From an uncultured Flavobacteriia bacterium (GTDB taxonomy: Bacteria; Bacteroidota; Bacteroidia; Flavobacteriales_D; Crocinitomicaceae), in the NCBI GenBank assembly GCA_937975705.1, contig CALJTX010000042.1:1-43182 (forward strand): 43,182 bases of DNA, read 5' to 3'. Of the stretch, positions 24,160 to 33,113 are shown one piece after another. A program made the position numbers and the translations under genes. Position 1 is the first letter of the stretch, and each line of letters begins with the position of its first letter. Below the pieces are notes generated by a model. That model was not told the DNA's origin, did no database searches, and saw nothing but the letters and a program-made list of their open reading frames with translations.

Positions 24160-24169
24160 AAAAGATATC
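24145..24169 (+). terminator. Inverted repeat over the dnaJ stop, possible weak terminator
   Basis: GATATCTTT (24145-24153) pairs with AAAGATATC (24161-24169) around a seven-base loop that holds part of the dnaJ stop codon. The stem is AT-rich and followed by only three T residues, so termination would be weak. Its right arm overlaps the -7 box of the next gene. Confidence 0.35.
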
Positions 24170-24173
24170 TTTG
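24166..24173 (+). promoter_or_regulatory. -7 box (TATCTTTG) four bases before the CPBP protease gene
   Basis: This perfect TAnnTTTG match is followed by GTTC and the ATG at 24178, the same spacing as at 13829 and 22358. It overlaps the right arm of the inverted repeat at 24145-24169. Confidence 0.45.
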
Positions 24174-24177
24174 GTTC

Positions 24178-25080
24178 ATGAGATTTATCGATTTTGCTAG
24201 GCTAGGCCGCAATTCATTGGGGCTTTATATTGGTGGCATAGCTGTACTCATCCTCTTTTTTATTTTGGGTGGCTTGCCTTTGCTTTTCGATGCCAACATG
24301 CGCTTTCCCGACCTCGAAATCGACATTGAAAACCCTGCATTTATCAGAGCGTATGGCTCCACGCGCTTGCTAGTTGGCGAGTTGCTTTCCTTCTTTTTGG
24401 CCTGTGTAGGCTTTGTTTGGTACTTGCGTGCCGCGCACAAGCGTCCGCTGCGCTCGATTTTTACCGCAGCCCCTAAGTTTCGCTGGAAACGCTTTTTTGG
24501 CTTTGGCATTCTATTGTTTTTGACGGTTTGCTTACTCACTTTACTAGAAGTATGGTGGAGCGGGCAGTCTGATATGGTGCAATGGAATTTCAAAGCCCAA
24601 GAATTTTGGCCTTTGTTCTTGTTTTCCTTGTTGCTCATCCCTTTTCAAGCCGGAATTGAAGAGTTGGTTTTTCGCGTCTATACGCTGCAAGGATTGTATT
24701 TGCGCACCAAAAGTGTTTGGCTGAGTATGGGTTTGAGTTCAGCTATGTTTGCCATTATGCACATCTCTAACCCTGAAATCGAGGTGTTAGGCCCAGGGCT
24801 CTTGCTCTATTATTTCATGGCAGGCCTCTTTTTAGCGCTGCTCGCCGTTCAAGACGACGGCCTAGAGCTCTCTTTGGCTTTTCACGTTTTCAATAATCTT
24901 TTTGGCGCCTTTATGGTAACCAGCAATTGGCAGGCTTTTCATACCGAGGCGCTCTTTATAGATGAGCGCGGCCCGGGGTCTTTGCTAGCGCAATTAGCAA
25001 CAGCAGTAGTCATTTTTGTAGGTCTTTATTTCGTGCTCTCGAAAAAATTCAATTGGAAACCACTCACGTCGTTGCGCTAG
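24178..25080 (+). CDS. CPBP-family intramembrane metalloprotease
   Basis: This 300-residue polytopic membrane protein has about seven or eight predicted helices. It carries the CPBP/CAAX protease motifs: EELVFR (the EExxxR motif, about residue 161), FAIMH (FxxxH) and HVFNN (HxxxN), all lying in or near membrane helices. Members include Rce1-like prenyl-protein proteases and bacteriocin-immunity proteins; the bacterial substrate is not known here. It starts at the ATG at 24178, 18 bases after dnaJ, and precedes the ABC transporter pair. Confidence 0.88.
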   Translation: MRFIDFARLGRNSLGLYIGGIAVLILFFILGGLPLLFDANMRFPDLEIDIENPAFIRAYGSTRLLVGELLSFFLACVGFVWYLRAAHKRPLRSIFTAAPKFRWKRFFGFGILLFLTVCLLTLLEVWWSGQSDMVQWNFKAQEFWPLFLFSLLLIPFQAGIEELVFRVYTLQGLYLRTKSVWLSMGLSSAMFAIMHISNPEIEVLGPGLLLYYFMAGLFLALLAVQDDGLELSLAFHVFNNLFGAFMVTSNWQAFHTEALFIDERGPGSLLAQLATAVVIFVGLYFVLSKKFNWKPLTSLR

Positions 25081-25093
25081 TCTAGATTTTTCT

Positions 25094-25101
25094 TAGCTTT
25101 A
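25094..25101 (+). promoter_or_regulatory. Candidate -7 box (TAGCTTTA) before the ABC ATPase gene
   Basis: It matches TAnnTTTG except for the last base and lies four bases before the ATG at 25106, the spacing seen at other genes in the window. It sits in a 25-base gap. Confidence 0.3.
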
Positions 25102-25105
25102 AGTC

Positions 25106-26032
25106 ATGATTAAAGTAGCGCAAGTCAGTAAATCTTATCAGCGCAAGTTGGTGCTCGACGACGTCTCATTGGAGGTGCCTAAAGGTCAAATTTTTGGCTT
25201 ACTCGGGCCCAACGGAGCCGGCAAAACCACCCTTATTCGCATCCTCAACCAAATGGCTAGCCCAGACGCTGGCAGCGTTTCTTTTGATGGTCAACTGCTC
25301 AGTGAGCGCCATTTACCGCTTATCGGCTACTTGCCCGAAGAGCGCGGGCTCTACAAAAATATGGCCGTGCGTGCACACTTGTTGTTTTTAGCTCAACTCA
25401 GGGGCTTGAACAAAACCACGGCTGCCCAAAACGTCGATCAATGGTTGCAGCATTTTGACATTCAAGATTGGCAAAATAAGCGCATTGCCACGCTCTCAAA
25501 AGGCATGGCTCAAAAAGTACAATTCATAGCAGCGCTTGTGCATCAACCACAACTACTGATCCTCGACGAACCCCTTTCTGGTTTCGATCCGCTCAATGTG
25601 GAGCTCATCATGAACGAAATCAAAGCGCTCAAAGCACAAGGCACCACCATTATTCTTTCCACGCACAACATGAAAAGCGTCGACGAAATCTGCGATCATG
25701 CCGCGCTGCTCCACCAAGGGCAGATCTTGGCGCAGGATACCGTTCAAAATCTGCGCCGCACGCATGCCAAAGGCCGCATTTTTGTGCGTTTTCGTGGGCA
25801 CATGCTCAGTTTTGCCAACGCCCTCTGGACAGACTTCACGCTGCTTGAACAAAAAGAAACCGAAGCGGGTCTCTTTGATTGCGTCTTGCAAATCCGTGGA
25901 GAGCGCAGTGTCAATGACCTCATGCGCAGTCTTCAAGACCACGTTGCCGTAGAACACATCGAATTGCTTTTACCTTCCATGCAAGAAGTTTTTGTCGATC
26001 TCATCACTCAAAAAGAAAACCAAGATGTCTAA
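25106..26032 (+). CDS. ABC transporter ATP-binding protein, NatA/drug-export type
   Basis: This 308-residue ABC ATPase has Walker A GPNGAGKTT (about 34-42), a Q-loop region GYLPEERGLY, signature LSKGMAQKVQ and Walker B LLILDEPLSGFD, then the H-loop STHNM. The signature LSKGM in place of LSGGQ is typical for the NatA/CcmA-like exporters. The C-terminal extension of about 90 residues after the ATPase core is also usual for this group. The stop overlaps the permease start by eight bases. Together the two genes probably make a sodium or drug/lipid efflux pump; the substrate is not defined by sequence. Confidence 0.92.
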   Translation: MIKVAQVSKSYQRKLVLDDVSLEVPKGQIFGLLGPNGAGKTTLIRILNQMASPDAGSVSFDGQLLSERHLPLIGYLPEERGLYKNMAVRAHLLFLAQLRGLNKTTAAQNVDQWLQHFDIQDWQNKRIATLSKGMAQKVQFIAALVHQPQLLILDEPLSGFDPLNVELIMNEIKALKAQGTTIILSTHNMKSVDEICDHAALLHQGQILAQDTVQNLRRTHAKGRIFVRFRGHMLSFANALWTDFTLLEQKETEAGLFDCVLQIRGERSVNDLMRSLQDHVAVEHIELLLPSMQEVFVDLITQKENQDV

Positions 26033-27266
26033 GTTTTTGCTACTCACACAGCGCGAAATCCAAGAAAGACTTGGTCAAAAAGGGTTTTGGTACATGCTCG
26101 TTTTAGGGCCAATTGTGGTGTTGTTGCTTTTGGTTGCGTTGCTCAAGGCAGCCGATCAAGGCAAGCAAGAACTAAGTGTCCTGATCGCCGATCCCGGCCA
26201 AATCATGGACCACCGCCTAATGGCCCAAGAGGAAAAAAACATCCACTATTACTTTCTCGACGACTACCTCGAGCTCAATGAATTTGAGCGCGGCAAGGCC
26301 TATCAAGAATTTGATGTCCTCGTGGAGCTCAACGAAAAGGTCCTCAACAACAAAAAATGCTTTGTGTTTTACCGCGATCAATTGGGTTTAGATGCGCGCA
26401 TCCAACTCAAGTTCCAAGTAGAAAGACGCCTAGAGGAGCTCATAGCGTCGCAACACTCCAACCTGAGCGAGCAAGCTTTTCGCCAAATCAAGCAAGGCAT
26501 CATCTTTGATTTTCGCGATCTCCAAGACCCAAAAAACGAAGCCAAAGAGGCCAATGCCTGGGCTGGCTTTGTGCTCGGGGCTTTCATTTTATTTTTCGTG
26601 GGGCTTTACGGCATGACCATCTTTCGGGCTACCGTCCGCGAGAAAAGCAACCGCATTGTGGAGGTTTTGCTTGCCAGCGTGCGCCCGCAGCAGCTCATGC
26701 TGAGCAAAATAGTAGGCATTGGCTTGGTGGCGCTCTTGCAACTCTTCGGGTGGGTACTCTTGTTGGCATTGGGCTTCGTGCTCTTGCGCCAAACACTCTT
26801 TTTGGATGTCCTAGACCCAAGCAATTGGGGGCAAGGCGGCCCCGAACGACTCAATCCGCTGTCTACTTTGGTTTTTGAACAACTCAATTTGTCGTTTCTC
26901 TTCTTGCATTTTGTGGTCTTTTTTGCGGCAAGCTTTCTTTTTTACGGGGCGCTTTTCGCGGTGTTGGGCGCGCGCAGCGGCGCCGACGCCGACGGCCAGC
27001 AGTTTTTGCTGCCGCTGATTTTTTTGGTTTCCTTCGGCATTTTTGCGGGCATCTACGCCATCTATTACCCACATACCCTGCTCAGCCAAATCTTTGCCTA
27101 TTTGCCTTTCAGTGCACCCGTTCTGGCCCTGATCTCTTTAGCCAAAGGCGTTAGCTTGGCTGTCTATACAAAAATCTTACTGAGCCTTTTGGTACTTGTG
27201 GTGAGCGCCTTGTTGCTGCTCAAATTAGCGGGCCGCTGGTACAAGAATTCTATTCTTAAGTTTTAA
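26025..27266 (+). CDS. ABC-2 type permease, NatB-like
   Basis: This 413-residue integral membrane protein has one N-terminal helix (GFWYMLVLGPIVVLLLLVAL), a large extracytoplasmic domain (about residues 50-175), and a C-terminal group of five or six helices. The sequence EKSNRIVEVLLASVRPQQLMLSKI after the second helix is the coupling-region hallmark of ABC-2/NatB permeases. I use the ATG at 26025 (overlap ATGTCTAA with the ATPase gene); a longer start at 25992 would extend into the ATPase gene and is not needed. It is the partner of the upstream ATPase. The substrate is unknown. Confidence 0.92.
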   Translation: MSKFLLLTQREIQERLGQKGFWYMLVLGPIVVLLLLVALLKAADQGKQELSVLIADPGQIMDHRLMAQEEKNIHYYFLDDYLELNEFERGKAYQEFDVLVELNEKVLNNKKCFVFYRDQLGLDARIQLKFQVERRLEELIASQHSNLSEQAFRQIKQGIIFDFRDLQDPKNEAKEANAWAGFVLGAFILFFVGLYGMTIFRATVREKSNRIVEVLLASVRPQQLMLSKIVGIGLVALLQLFGWVLLLALGFVLLRQTLFLDVLDPSNWGQGGPERLNPLSTLVFEQLNLSFLFLHFVVFFAASFLFYGALFAVLGARSGADADGQQFLLPLIFLVSFGIFAGIYAIYYPHTLLSQIFAYLPFSAPVLALISLAKGVSLAVYTKILLSLLVLVVSALLLLKLAGRWYKNSILKF

Positions 27267-27269
27267 AAA

Positions 27270-28157
27270 ATGCGCAGGGCCGTCATCGATCTCGGAACCA
27301 ACACCTTTAATCTGCTGATCGCCGACACCCAAACACGTCAGGTATTATTTCAGACCAAAGAAGGCGTGGCCTTAGGAATGGGCGGTATCAACGAAAAGCG
27401 CATCAGCAACGAAGCCATGGAGCGCGCTCTTGAGGCGCTGCGTCTGTTTAAGGCGCATTGCACGCAATGGCAAGTGGAAGATATCCAAGCCATAGGCACT
27501 TCTGCGCTGCGCGACGCTACCAATGCGCAAGACTTATTGTGTAAAGTACAAGATGAACTTCAATTTTCTATAGAAATTATAACCGGGCAGCGCGAAGCCG
27601 AATTGATCTACAAAGGCGTGCGCCTGACCCATGATTTTGAAAATCCAGCACTCATCATGGATATCGGCGGTGGCTCAACAGAATTCATTGCCGCCGACCA
27701 CCAGGGTCCATTTGTGGCGCATTCATTTGATATTGGTGTTTCTCGCTTGTTTCAGCTTTTTGAATTTCAAGACCCCATGAGTCTACACGACATTGAAAAG
27801 GTAGAAACGTATTTAGCCGAACGTTGTGCGCCTTTTTTCAAGCAGCAATTACCAACTGTGCTCATTGGTTCTTCAGGGAGTTTCGAAACATTTTATGAGT
27901 TAATGGAAGAAAGTATTTTTGATTCGAAAAGCCATGCTATTGAGGTAGATAGCAATCGATTCGCACACATGCTCGAGCAAATTATTGCCTCTACCCAGGC
28001 TGAGCGCGACCAAAACCCGCACATCATCGCCATCCGAAAAAAGATGGCGCCACTTGCCGCAATTAAAACACGTTGGGTACTGCGTCAGGCCCAAATCAGT
28101 CAAATCTTGATTTCACCTTACTCACTAAAAGAAGGCGTCTTATTCGGTTCCTTATGA
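27270..28157 (+). CDS. Ppx/GppA family phosphatase
   Basis: This 295-residue ASKHA-fold enzyme has the phosphate-1 motif IDLGTNTFNLLI at the N-terminus and phosphate-2 motif MDIGGGSTEFI (about 131-141), with the catalytic Glu region ITGQREAELIYKG between them. It lacks the C-terminal HD domain of E. coli Ppx and GppA, so it is the short form, which hydrolyses polyphosphate or the 5'-phosphate of pppGpp. Sequence alone does not tell these apart. It starts three bases after the permease gene and its stop overlaps the peptidase start (ATGA). Confidence 0.9.
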   Translation: MRRAVIDLGTNTFNLLIADTQTRQVLFQTKEGVALGMGGINEKRISNEAMERALEALRLFKAHCTQWQVEDIQAIGTSALRDATNAQDLLCKVQDELQFSIEIITGQREAELIYKGVRLTHDFENPALIMDIGGGSTEFIAADHQGPFVAHSFDIGVSRLFQLFEFQDPMSLHDIEKVETYLAERCAPFFKQQLPTVLIGSSGSFETFYELMEESIFDSKSHAIEVDSNRFAHMLEQIIASTQAERDQNPHIIAIRKKMAPLAAIKTRWVLRQAQISQILISPYSLKEGVLFGSL

Positions 28158-29737
28158 ACAAAACCTTACTTTTCTATTGCTTATTTTGCACAACTTGGCT
28201 CAGCGCGCAAAGGCAATATCTGATTGATCATTACCTATTGGATATGCGCATTGCACATGGTTTTGAATTCATTGCGTTGACGCAATCTGTTCATATCCAA
28301 TTTACCGATACGTGTTCGGTCTTGCAACTCGATTTAGGAGGCCCGCTTGATAACGGTTTGGGCATGAAGGTTCTAAAAGTAGTCGCTCCCTATCAAGCAC
28401 TCATTTGGCAGCAAAATACCGAAGAACTGCTCATTTCACTATCCAAAGTATTTCAGAAAGGCGATACCTTGACCCTAGGGATTGAACTCAAAGGCAAGCC
28501 CCGCGATGGCCTGATCATCAGCGAGAACAAATACAAAGAACCCACCATCTTTGCCGACAACTGGCCAAATAGGGCGCATTATTGGTATGCCTGCAAAGAC
28601 CATCCGTCCAGTAAAGCGACTTACACTTTTAGGGTAGAAGCACCGCAATCTTATGAAGTAGTAGCAAACGGGATTCTAGTCTCTAAAACACCAGAAAAAG
28701 AGCGCAATTCAATGGTTTGGAATTTTTCCATCAATGAACCCATTCCTACAAAAGTAGCTGTTGTTGGTATAGCCGATTTTGCAAGTCGCCGCTACGCAGC
28801 TAGTAATGAAATTTCCATGCAAGGATTTGCGTATCCGCAAGACAGCAGTCGGGCCCTGGCATCCTTTGAGGTAGCGCCAACGATTCTGGAATTCTATCAG
28901 ACTTTAGTAGGGCCTTATCCATTTGCTGAACTCAATCATGTGCAATCTACCACACGCTACGGCGGCATGGAAAACGCGGGCTGTATTTTTTACGACGAAA
29001 ATTCCTTGAACGCCGATCTGCGCAGCACCCACCTCATAGCCCATGAGGTCGCGCATCAGTGGTTTGGCAATGCGGTCAGTGAGGCAGACTGGCAACATCT
29101 CTGGCTCAGCGAGGGCTTCGCTACTTACCTGACCAATATGTACATCGAAAGTGCTGAAGGCCAAAAAGCTTTTTATAAACAGCTGCAAAGTGACCGCATC
29201 CGGGTGGCTAATTTCTACAACAACGGATTTCATCAGGCGCTAGTCGATTCCCTCACGCCAAGCCTTTTAGATCGCCTCAATGCCAATGCGTATCAAAAAG
29301 GAGCTTGGGTTTTGCACATGCTTCGCCACGAAATGGGCGATTCCTTATTCAAAGTGGGCCTGCAACAATTCTACACGACCTATAAATACCAAAACACCAC
29401 TTCTCAGGATTTTGCGCACCTCATGGATAGCCTCAGCCCCAAAGATTTGGCGCCATTTTTCAATCAATGGTTGTATCAAGTAGGGCATCCGCAATTGAAA
29501 ACACGCATCTTGACACAAAAAGGGAAGCAGTTTATCGAAATTACACAGGTACAAGACCAACTTTTTGTTTTTCCGCTACAAATCAGCGTCTCCAAAGACG
29601 GGAAGTCCAGTGAAGTGCTCGTTTTTAACGTAAGCAAGCGCAAAGAACAATTTGAAATCCCTGAAGATTTACTGGGCACGAATGTTCAACTGATACTAGA
29701 TCCGAATATGAAGTTGTTGTTTGAGCCAGTTAAGTAG
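28154..29737 (+). CDS. Secreted M1-family aminopeptidase
   Basis: This zinc aminopeptidase has the substrate-binding exopeptidase motif GGMENAG (residues 270-276) and zinc site HEVAH (297-301) with the third ligand E320 in WLSEGFATY. The 527 residues are shorter than the full 850-residue PepN form; the N-terminal beta domain is followed by the catalytic domain and a short C-terminal part. A signal peptide (cleavage after WLSA, before QRQ) predicts export. The ATG at 28154 overlaps the Ppx/GppA stop (ATGA); a longer start at 28073 would lie in that gene and would spoil the signal peptide. Confidence 0.9.
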   Translation: MNKTLLFYCLFCTTWLSAQRQYLIDHYLLDMRIAHGFEFIALTQSVHIQFTDTCSVLQLDLGGPLDNGLGMKVLKVVAPYQALIWQQNTEELLISLSKVFQKGDTLTLGIELKGKPRDGLIISENKYKEPTIFADNWPNRAHYWYACKDHPSSKATYTFRVEAPQSYEVVANGILVSKTPEKERNSMVWNFSINEPIPTKVAVVGIADFASRRYAASNEISMQGFAYPQDSSRALASFEVAPTILEFYQTLVGPYPFAELNHVQSTTRYGGMENAGCIFYDENSLNADLRSTHLIAHEVAHQWFGNAVSEADWQHLWLSEGFATYLTNMYIESAEGQKAFYKQLQSDRIRVANFYNNGFHQALVDSLTPSLLDRLNANAYQKGAWVLHMLRHEMGDSLFKVGLQQFYTTYKYQNTTSQDFAHLMDSLSPKDLAPFFNQWLYQVGHPQLKTRILTQKGKQFIEITQVQDQLFVFPLQISVSKDGKSSEVLVFNVSKRKEQFEIPEDLLGTNVQLILDPNMKLLFEPVK

Positions 29738-29774
29738 ATTTTTAGCTTTTGTGGCTTAATGATTTGATTTTGTT

Positions 29775-29782
29775 TATCTTCG
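29775..29782 (+). promoter_or_regulatory. Candidate -7 box (TATCTTCG) for the LamG/T9SS gene
   Basis: It matches TAnnTTTG at all but one position, 14 bases before the ATG at 29797. A possible TTTG -33 at 29748-29751 is 23 bases away, slightly long. Confidence 0.35.
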
Positions 29783-29796
29783 TTAAAACTATTCAT

Positions 29797-30768
29797 ATGA
29801 AATATTTAGCGTTCAGCCTTTCTTTCTTTATTTTTCAAGCCGTATTTGGTCAACTTACTAATGGACTAATTGCCTTATTTCCATTCGATCAAAACTATAA
29901 CGATTTCAGTTCAAATCAAATCTTACTCAATCCAGTTGGAACTAACTTTACCACAGATAGATCGGGGGTTCCAGGGCAGGGACTAGCGCTAGGTAATCAG
30001 AATTATATCACTTTTGCAGATCCTTCGATTAAAGTGCAATTACCAATAACAATGTCTGTTTGGGTAAATATTCAGTCATTCTCTACTTTCAATACCATCT
30101 TAATGAGTGACAACGTGTACAATAATTATTATGGTTATTGGTTGAATATTGCAGCAACTACTGGGCAAGTAGGTGTTCACATCGCTGGGGGCTTAGGTGG
30201 TGCGAATGCAGCAAATCGTCGAACGTTTCTTACTAACAATGGATTGACCCTCAATACATGGCATCATATTGTAGCTATTATCAATGGTGCTCAAGATATG
30301 CAGGTTTACATCGACTGTCAATTACAAAGCGGTACTTATTCCGGAACTGGTTCTACAAACATCATATATTCCAACGCCGATTCCGGAATCGGCTATTATA
30401 TTGGAAATTCAACGAATACAAACGGGGCTTTTTTGCAAGGAAGCATGGATCAATTTGGTATTTGGGATCGAATTCTTACGCCAGCAGAAATATTAAGTCT
30501 TTGCGATAAGTCCAATACCTTGTCGATCGATGAGAAGGATTTTCAAATGAGTTTCTCGCCCAATCCATTCAACGATGAAGTGGTTCTTACTTGCACTCAA
30601 CCGGGTGTCTATTCAATTTTTGATTTACAAGGTAAATTGTTACAAAGTGGTACTGTAGATGGCCAGGGGCAACAACATCTTGATCTTTCACATTTAAGTT
30701 CAGGCAGCTATTTGTTTGAGCTCTCCCAAAATGGAAGCGTGCAAGCCAAGCAAATTATCAAACTATAA
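29797..30768 (+). CDS. LamG-domain protein secreted by type IX system
   Basis: This 323-residue extracellular protein has a signal peptide (cleavage near AVFGQ). It carries a LamG/concanavalin-like beta-sandwich domain, with the start LIALFPFDQNYND and typical strands NTWHHIVAIINGAQDMQVYID and QFGIWDRILTPAEILSLC, a pattern found in laminin-G-like jellyroll folds of many carbohydrate- or protein-binding proteins. It ends with a T9SS sorting domain of about 75 residues: FSPNPFNDEVVL, GVYSIFDLQGKLL, GSYLFEL and final KQIIKL. It is therefore probably anchored at or released from the cell surface. I use the ATG at 29797, which gives a clean signal peptide. The ligand is unknown. Confidence 0.88.
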   Translation: MKYLAFSLSFFIFQAVFGQLTNGLIALFPFDQNYNDFSSNQILLNPVGTNFTTDRSGVPGQGLALGNQNYITFADPSIKVQLPITMSVWVNIQSFSTFNTILMSDNVYNNYYGYWLNIAATTGQVGVHIAGGLGGANAANRRTFLTNNGLTLNTWHHIVAIINGAQDMQVYIDCQLQSGTYSGTGSTNIIYSNADSGIGYYIGNSTNTNGAFLQGSMDQFGIWDRILTPAEILSLCDKSNTLSIDEKDFQMSFSPNPFNDEVVLTCTQPGVYSIFDLQGKLLQSGTVDGQGQQHLDLSHLSSGSYLFELSQNGSVQAKQIIKL

Positions 30769-30771
30769 AAT

Positions 30772-31518
30772 TTACTGGTAATCTGAGTCGTCAAAAGACT
30801 TTGAGCTGTCTGCTACCATAGACTTAATCACCATGATTTCGTCTTCGTTGAGTTCGCGCCATTGCCCCACAGGTAGGTCGAGCTTGATGTTCATGATGCG
30901 GATGCGCTTAAGGGTAGCTACGCGGTAATCAAAGAATTCGCACATGCGGCGGATTTGCCGATTGAGCCCTTGTGTCAAGACAATTCGAAAGGTAAAGGCG
31001 TCTATCTGACGGACGTCGCAACGGCGGGTCTTGGTGCCTAAAATCGGGACGCCTTGGCCCATTTTGCGAATGAAATCTGGGGTAATGCGTTTGTTTACAC
31101 GCACTACATATTCTTTTTCGTGGTTGTTGCGCGCACGCAAAATTTTATTGACAATATCGCCGTCGTTGGTCAAGAAGATGAGCCCTTCACTGGGTTTGTC
31201 TAGTCGTCCGATCGGAAAAATACGTTTTGGGTGATTGATGTAATCAATGATGTTGTCTTTTTCACGGACGTGATCGGTGGTGCAGACAATTCCGACGGGC
31301 TTGTTGAAAGCAATATAGATGAAATCTTCTTGCGGCGCGCCTACAGGTTCGTCGTCTACGGTGACCACATCTCCGGGCATGACTTTGGTGCCCATCTCAG
31401 GAACTTGTCCATTGATCATGACCCTTCCGCGTTCAATGAGTTGGTCAGCTGCTCGGCGAGAGCAATAGCCAACTTCACTGAGGTATTTATTGATGCGGAT
31501 GCCTTCTGTTTGGTCCAT
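30772..31518 (-). CDS. rluF: 23S rRNA pseudouridine synthase, RluF-like
   Basis: This RsuA/RluB/RluE/RluF-family enzyme has an N-terminal S4 RNA-binding domain (INKYLSEVGYCSRRAADQLI) and a catalytic domain with GRLD (104-107, catalytic Asp107). The segment LTQGLNRQIRRMCEFFDYRV followed by RIRIMNIKL matches RluF, which modifies U2604 (and U2605) of E. coli 23S rRNA. The 248 residues lack the long C-terminal extension of E. coli RluF. Its stop is three bases from the convergent LamG gene. A -7 box lies 19 bases before the ATG. Confidence 0.9.
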   Translation of the reverse strand: MDQTEGIRINKYLSEVGYCSRRAADQLIERGRVMINGQVPEMGTKVMPGDVVTVDDEPVGAPQEDFIYIAFNKPVGIVCTTDHVREKDNIIDYINHPKRIFPIGRLDKPSEGLIFLTNDGDIVNKILRARNNHEKEYVVRVNKRITPDFIRKMGQGVPILGTKTRRCDVRQIDAFTFRIVLTQGLNRQIRRMCEFFDYRVATLKRIRIMNIKLDLPVGQWRELNEDEIMVIKSMVADSSKSFDDSDYQ

Positions 31519-31537
31519 AACCGTTTTGATTCGTAGG

Positions 31538-31545
31538 CAAAGGTA
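31538..31545 (-). promoter_or_regulatory. -7 box (TACCTTTG) for rluF
   Basis: This is a perfect TAnnTTTG match on the minus strand, 19 bases before the rluF ATG at 31518. A weak plus-strand TAATTTAA at 31561-31568 lies four bases before the divergent gene, so the two may compete. Confidence 0.5.
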
Positions 31546-31572
31546 CTTAGAAAAAAATTGTAATTTAACGGC

Positions 31573-33105
31573 ATGCTCAGCCGAAGGTATATATGGTGCT
31601 TGACTTTACTTCATTTATTTGTTTGTCAGCTTTTTGCACAAGAAGGTCAGCCGCTTGGTCGTACGCAAGAAGTCACGGAAGTAGTTGTCAATAACGGCAA
31701 TCAAGCTGCTTTAGCACAACTCTTGCTGCGCGCCATGGAAGTACAAAGCACAACAAAAGATAGCGCCCAAGCATATTTCGAATTGCGGAGTTTTTTAGAA
31801 ACCCAACAAATCGAGCTCGTGGAAGCCTATTATCAGCTGAAGCAAGGCCCCTTTGCACCACGCCAATCAACGCTCAAAACAGGTCGCTTTGCGTTGTATC
31901 CCTACGAAAACAGGTACTTCACCTCGCATGCCACGGCCAATGCGCTGCTAGAATTCAATTTGAGCGAGCCCAACCCTTTATTTCCTTATTCTCCTTTCAA
32001 TGTTGGCAAGCGGCCGCAAAAATTTTTTCGTTTTGTGGTGGCCGACTCCGTACTGACCAGCAATGCCGATACCTTGTTAGAAATCAAGTTTTTTCCTAAA
32101 AAGGCTGACGGCACTTCTTTTAGCGGAACGGCTTGGCTCGATCCGCATACACAAGAGCTCGTGCAGGTATTTTTGAATTGTCAGCACTGCGCCCAACAGC
32201 CTTTTGTAGCGCTGTTTGAATCGGATAGCCTTCAACAAATTGATTTTCAAGTGCAATGTGCTTTTGGCTCCAAAAAAGATGGTGCGGCACTCACACACTT
32301 AAAAGCATTTTATGACATCACGTATTTAAGTAGGGTTCGGCAAGAAAACAGCAGTTTAAAGCATTATCATGGCGAGGCGCGAATCCAGGTTTATAAAGAC
32401 CAAACCAACATAATGCAGCCTCATTTTGATTTTTTACCGGGTGTCGATGTCTATCGAAAAATCATGGCATTTCCATACGCTGCAGCATTTTGGGCAAATA
32501 ATCCAGCGCCTTTCCCTACTGAGCAACAAGCATTGAGAAATCAAGTTTTTTATCAAAAAGCGACCATTTCCAATCAATTGATCGCCGAGCGCAGCATTCG
32601 CCACAATAGAATTTTTGAACATCCTTTTATTCCGTGGTCCACACAGCGGGTGCTCTTGCGCGAAGAGTTGCCAGAAAACTTGGGGCAGGGCACTAAGCAA
32701 AGCGCAGATATTTCGCCGCTCTATCGCTTAGAGGTGCAATTGTTCTACGATTTACTCCAAACCAAAGACAGCACCTTTTTACTCACAAGTTGCGTCATTG
32801 ACCCGTATCAAACCTACTACAAACTGAGTGTCGATGCCACCGTAAATTGCTTCATCAATATGTATTTTGACTTATGCGAAATTGAACGCCGTGCGTTTGA
32901 TGCGAAGTGCAGAAAAGAAGCATTGGATCAGGCGCATATTGAAGAACGCTACAAAGAAGCACAACAAAATTTGGATGCCGTCCTAACTGATTTTTTAACT
33001 CAGGTAGACCGCGGCCAAAACCGCAAGGCGATGCTCAAATGGTCGGCTTATATTGCATCTGAACTTGGCATAGACAACGTGGCTTTGTTTGCTTTGTACC
33101 CATAA
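31573..33105 (+). CDS. Secreted protein of unknown function
   Basis: The first 23 residues form a signal peptide (cleavage near FAQEG), so this 510-residue protein is exported. The middle has beta-rich segments (RFVVADSV, LEIKFFPKK, GTAWLDPHTQELVQVFLNC) that faintly resemble the beta-repeat part of DUF5686/carboxypeptidase-like proteins, but this is weak and I do not claim it. The C-terminal 150 residues are mostly helical with several Cys (CVID, CFIN, CEIE, DAKC). There is no T9SS sorting domain or lipobox. It lies between the divergent rluF and a convergent exporter operon and stands alone. Confidence 0.75.
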   Translation: MLSRRYIWCLTLLHLFVCQLFAQEGQPLGRTQEVTEVVVNNGNQAALAQLLLRAMEVQSTTKDSAQAYFELRSFLETQQIELVEAYYQLKQGPFAPRQSTLKTGRFALYPYENRYFTSHATANALLEFNLSEPNPLFPYSPFNVGKRPQKFFRFVVADSVLTSNADTLLEIKFFPKKADGTSFSGTAWLDPHTQELVQVFLNCQHCAQQPFVALFESDSLQQIDFQVQCAFGSKKDGAALTHLKAFYDITYLSRVRQENSSLKHYHGEARIQVYKDQTNIMQPHFDFLPGVDVYRKIMAFPYAAAFWANNPAPFPTEQQALRNQVFYQKATISNQLIAERSIRHNRIFEHPFIPWSTQRVLLREELPENLGQGTKQSADISPLYRLEVQLFYDLLQTKDSTFLLTSCVIDPYQTYYKLSVDATVNCFINMYFDLCEIERRAFDAKCRKEALDQAHIEERYKEAQQNLDAVLTDFLTQVDRGQNRKAMLKWSAYIASELGIDNVALFALYP

Positions 33106-33113
33106 AGTGCAAC

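Noticed and set aside
27257..27264. TAAGTTTT before the Ppx/GppA gene as another -7 box
   Set aside because: It has a mismatch, the spacing to ATG is five and not four, and it lies in the permease's last codons.
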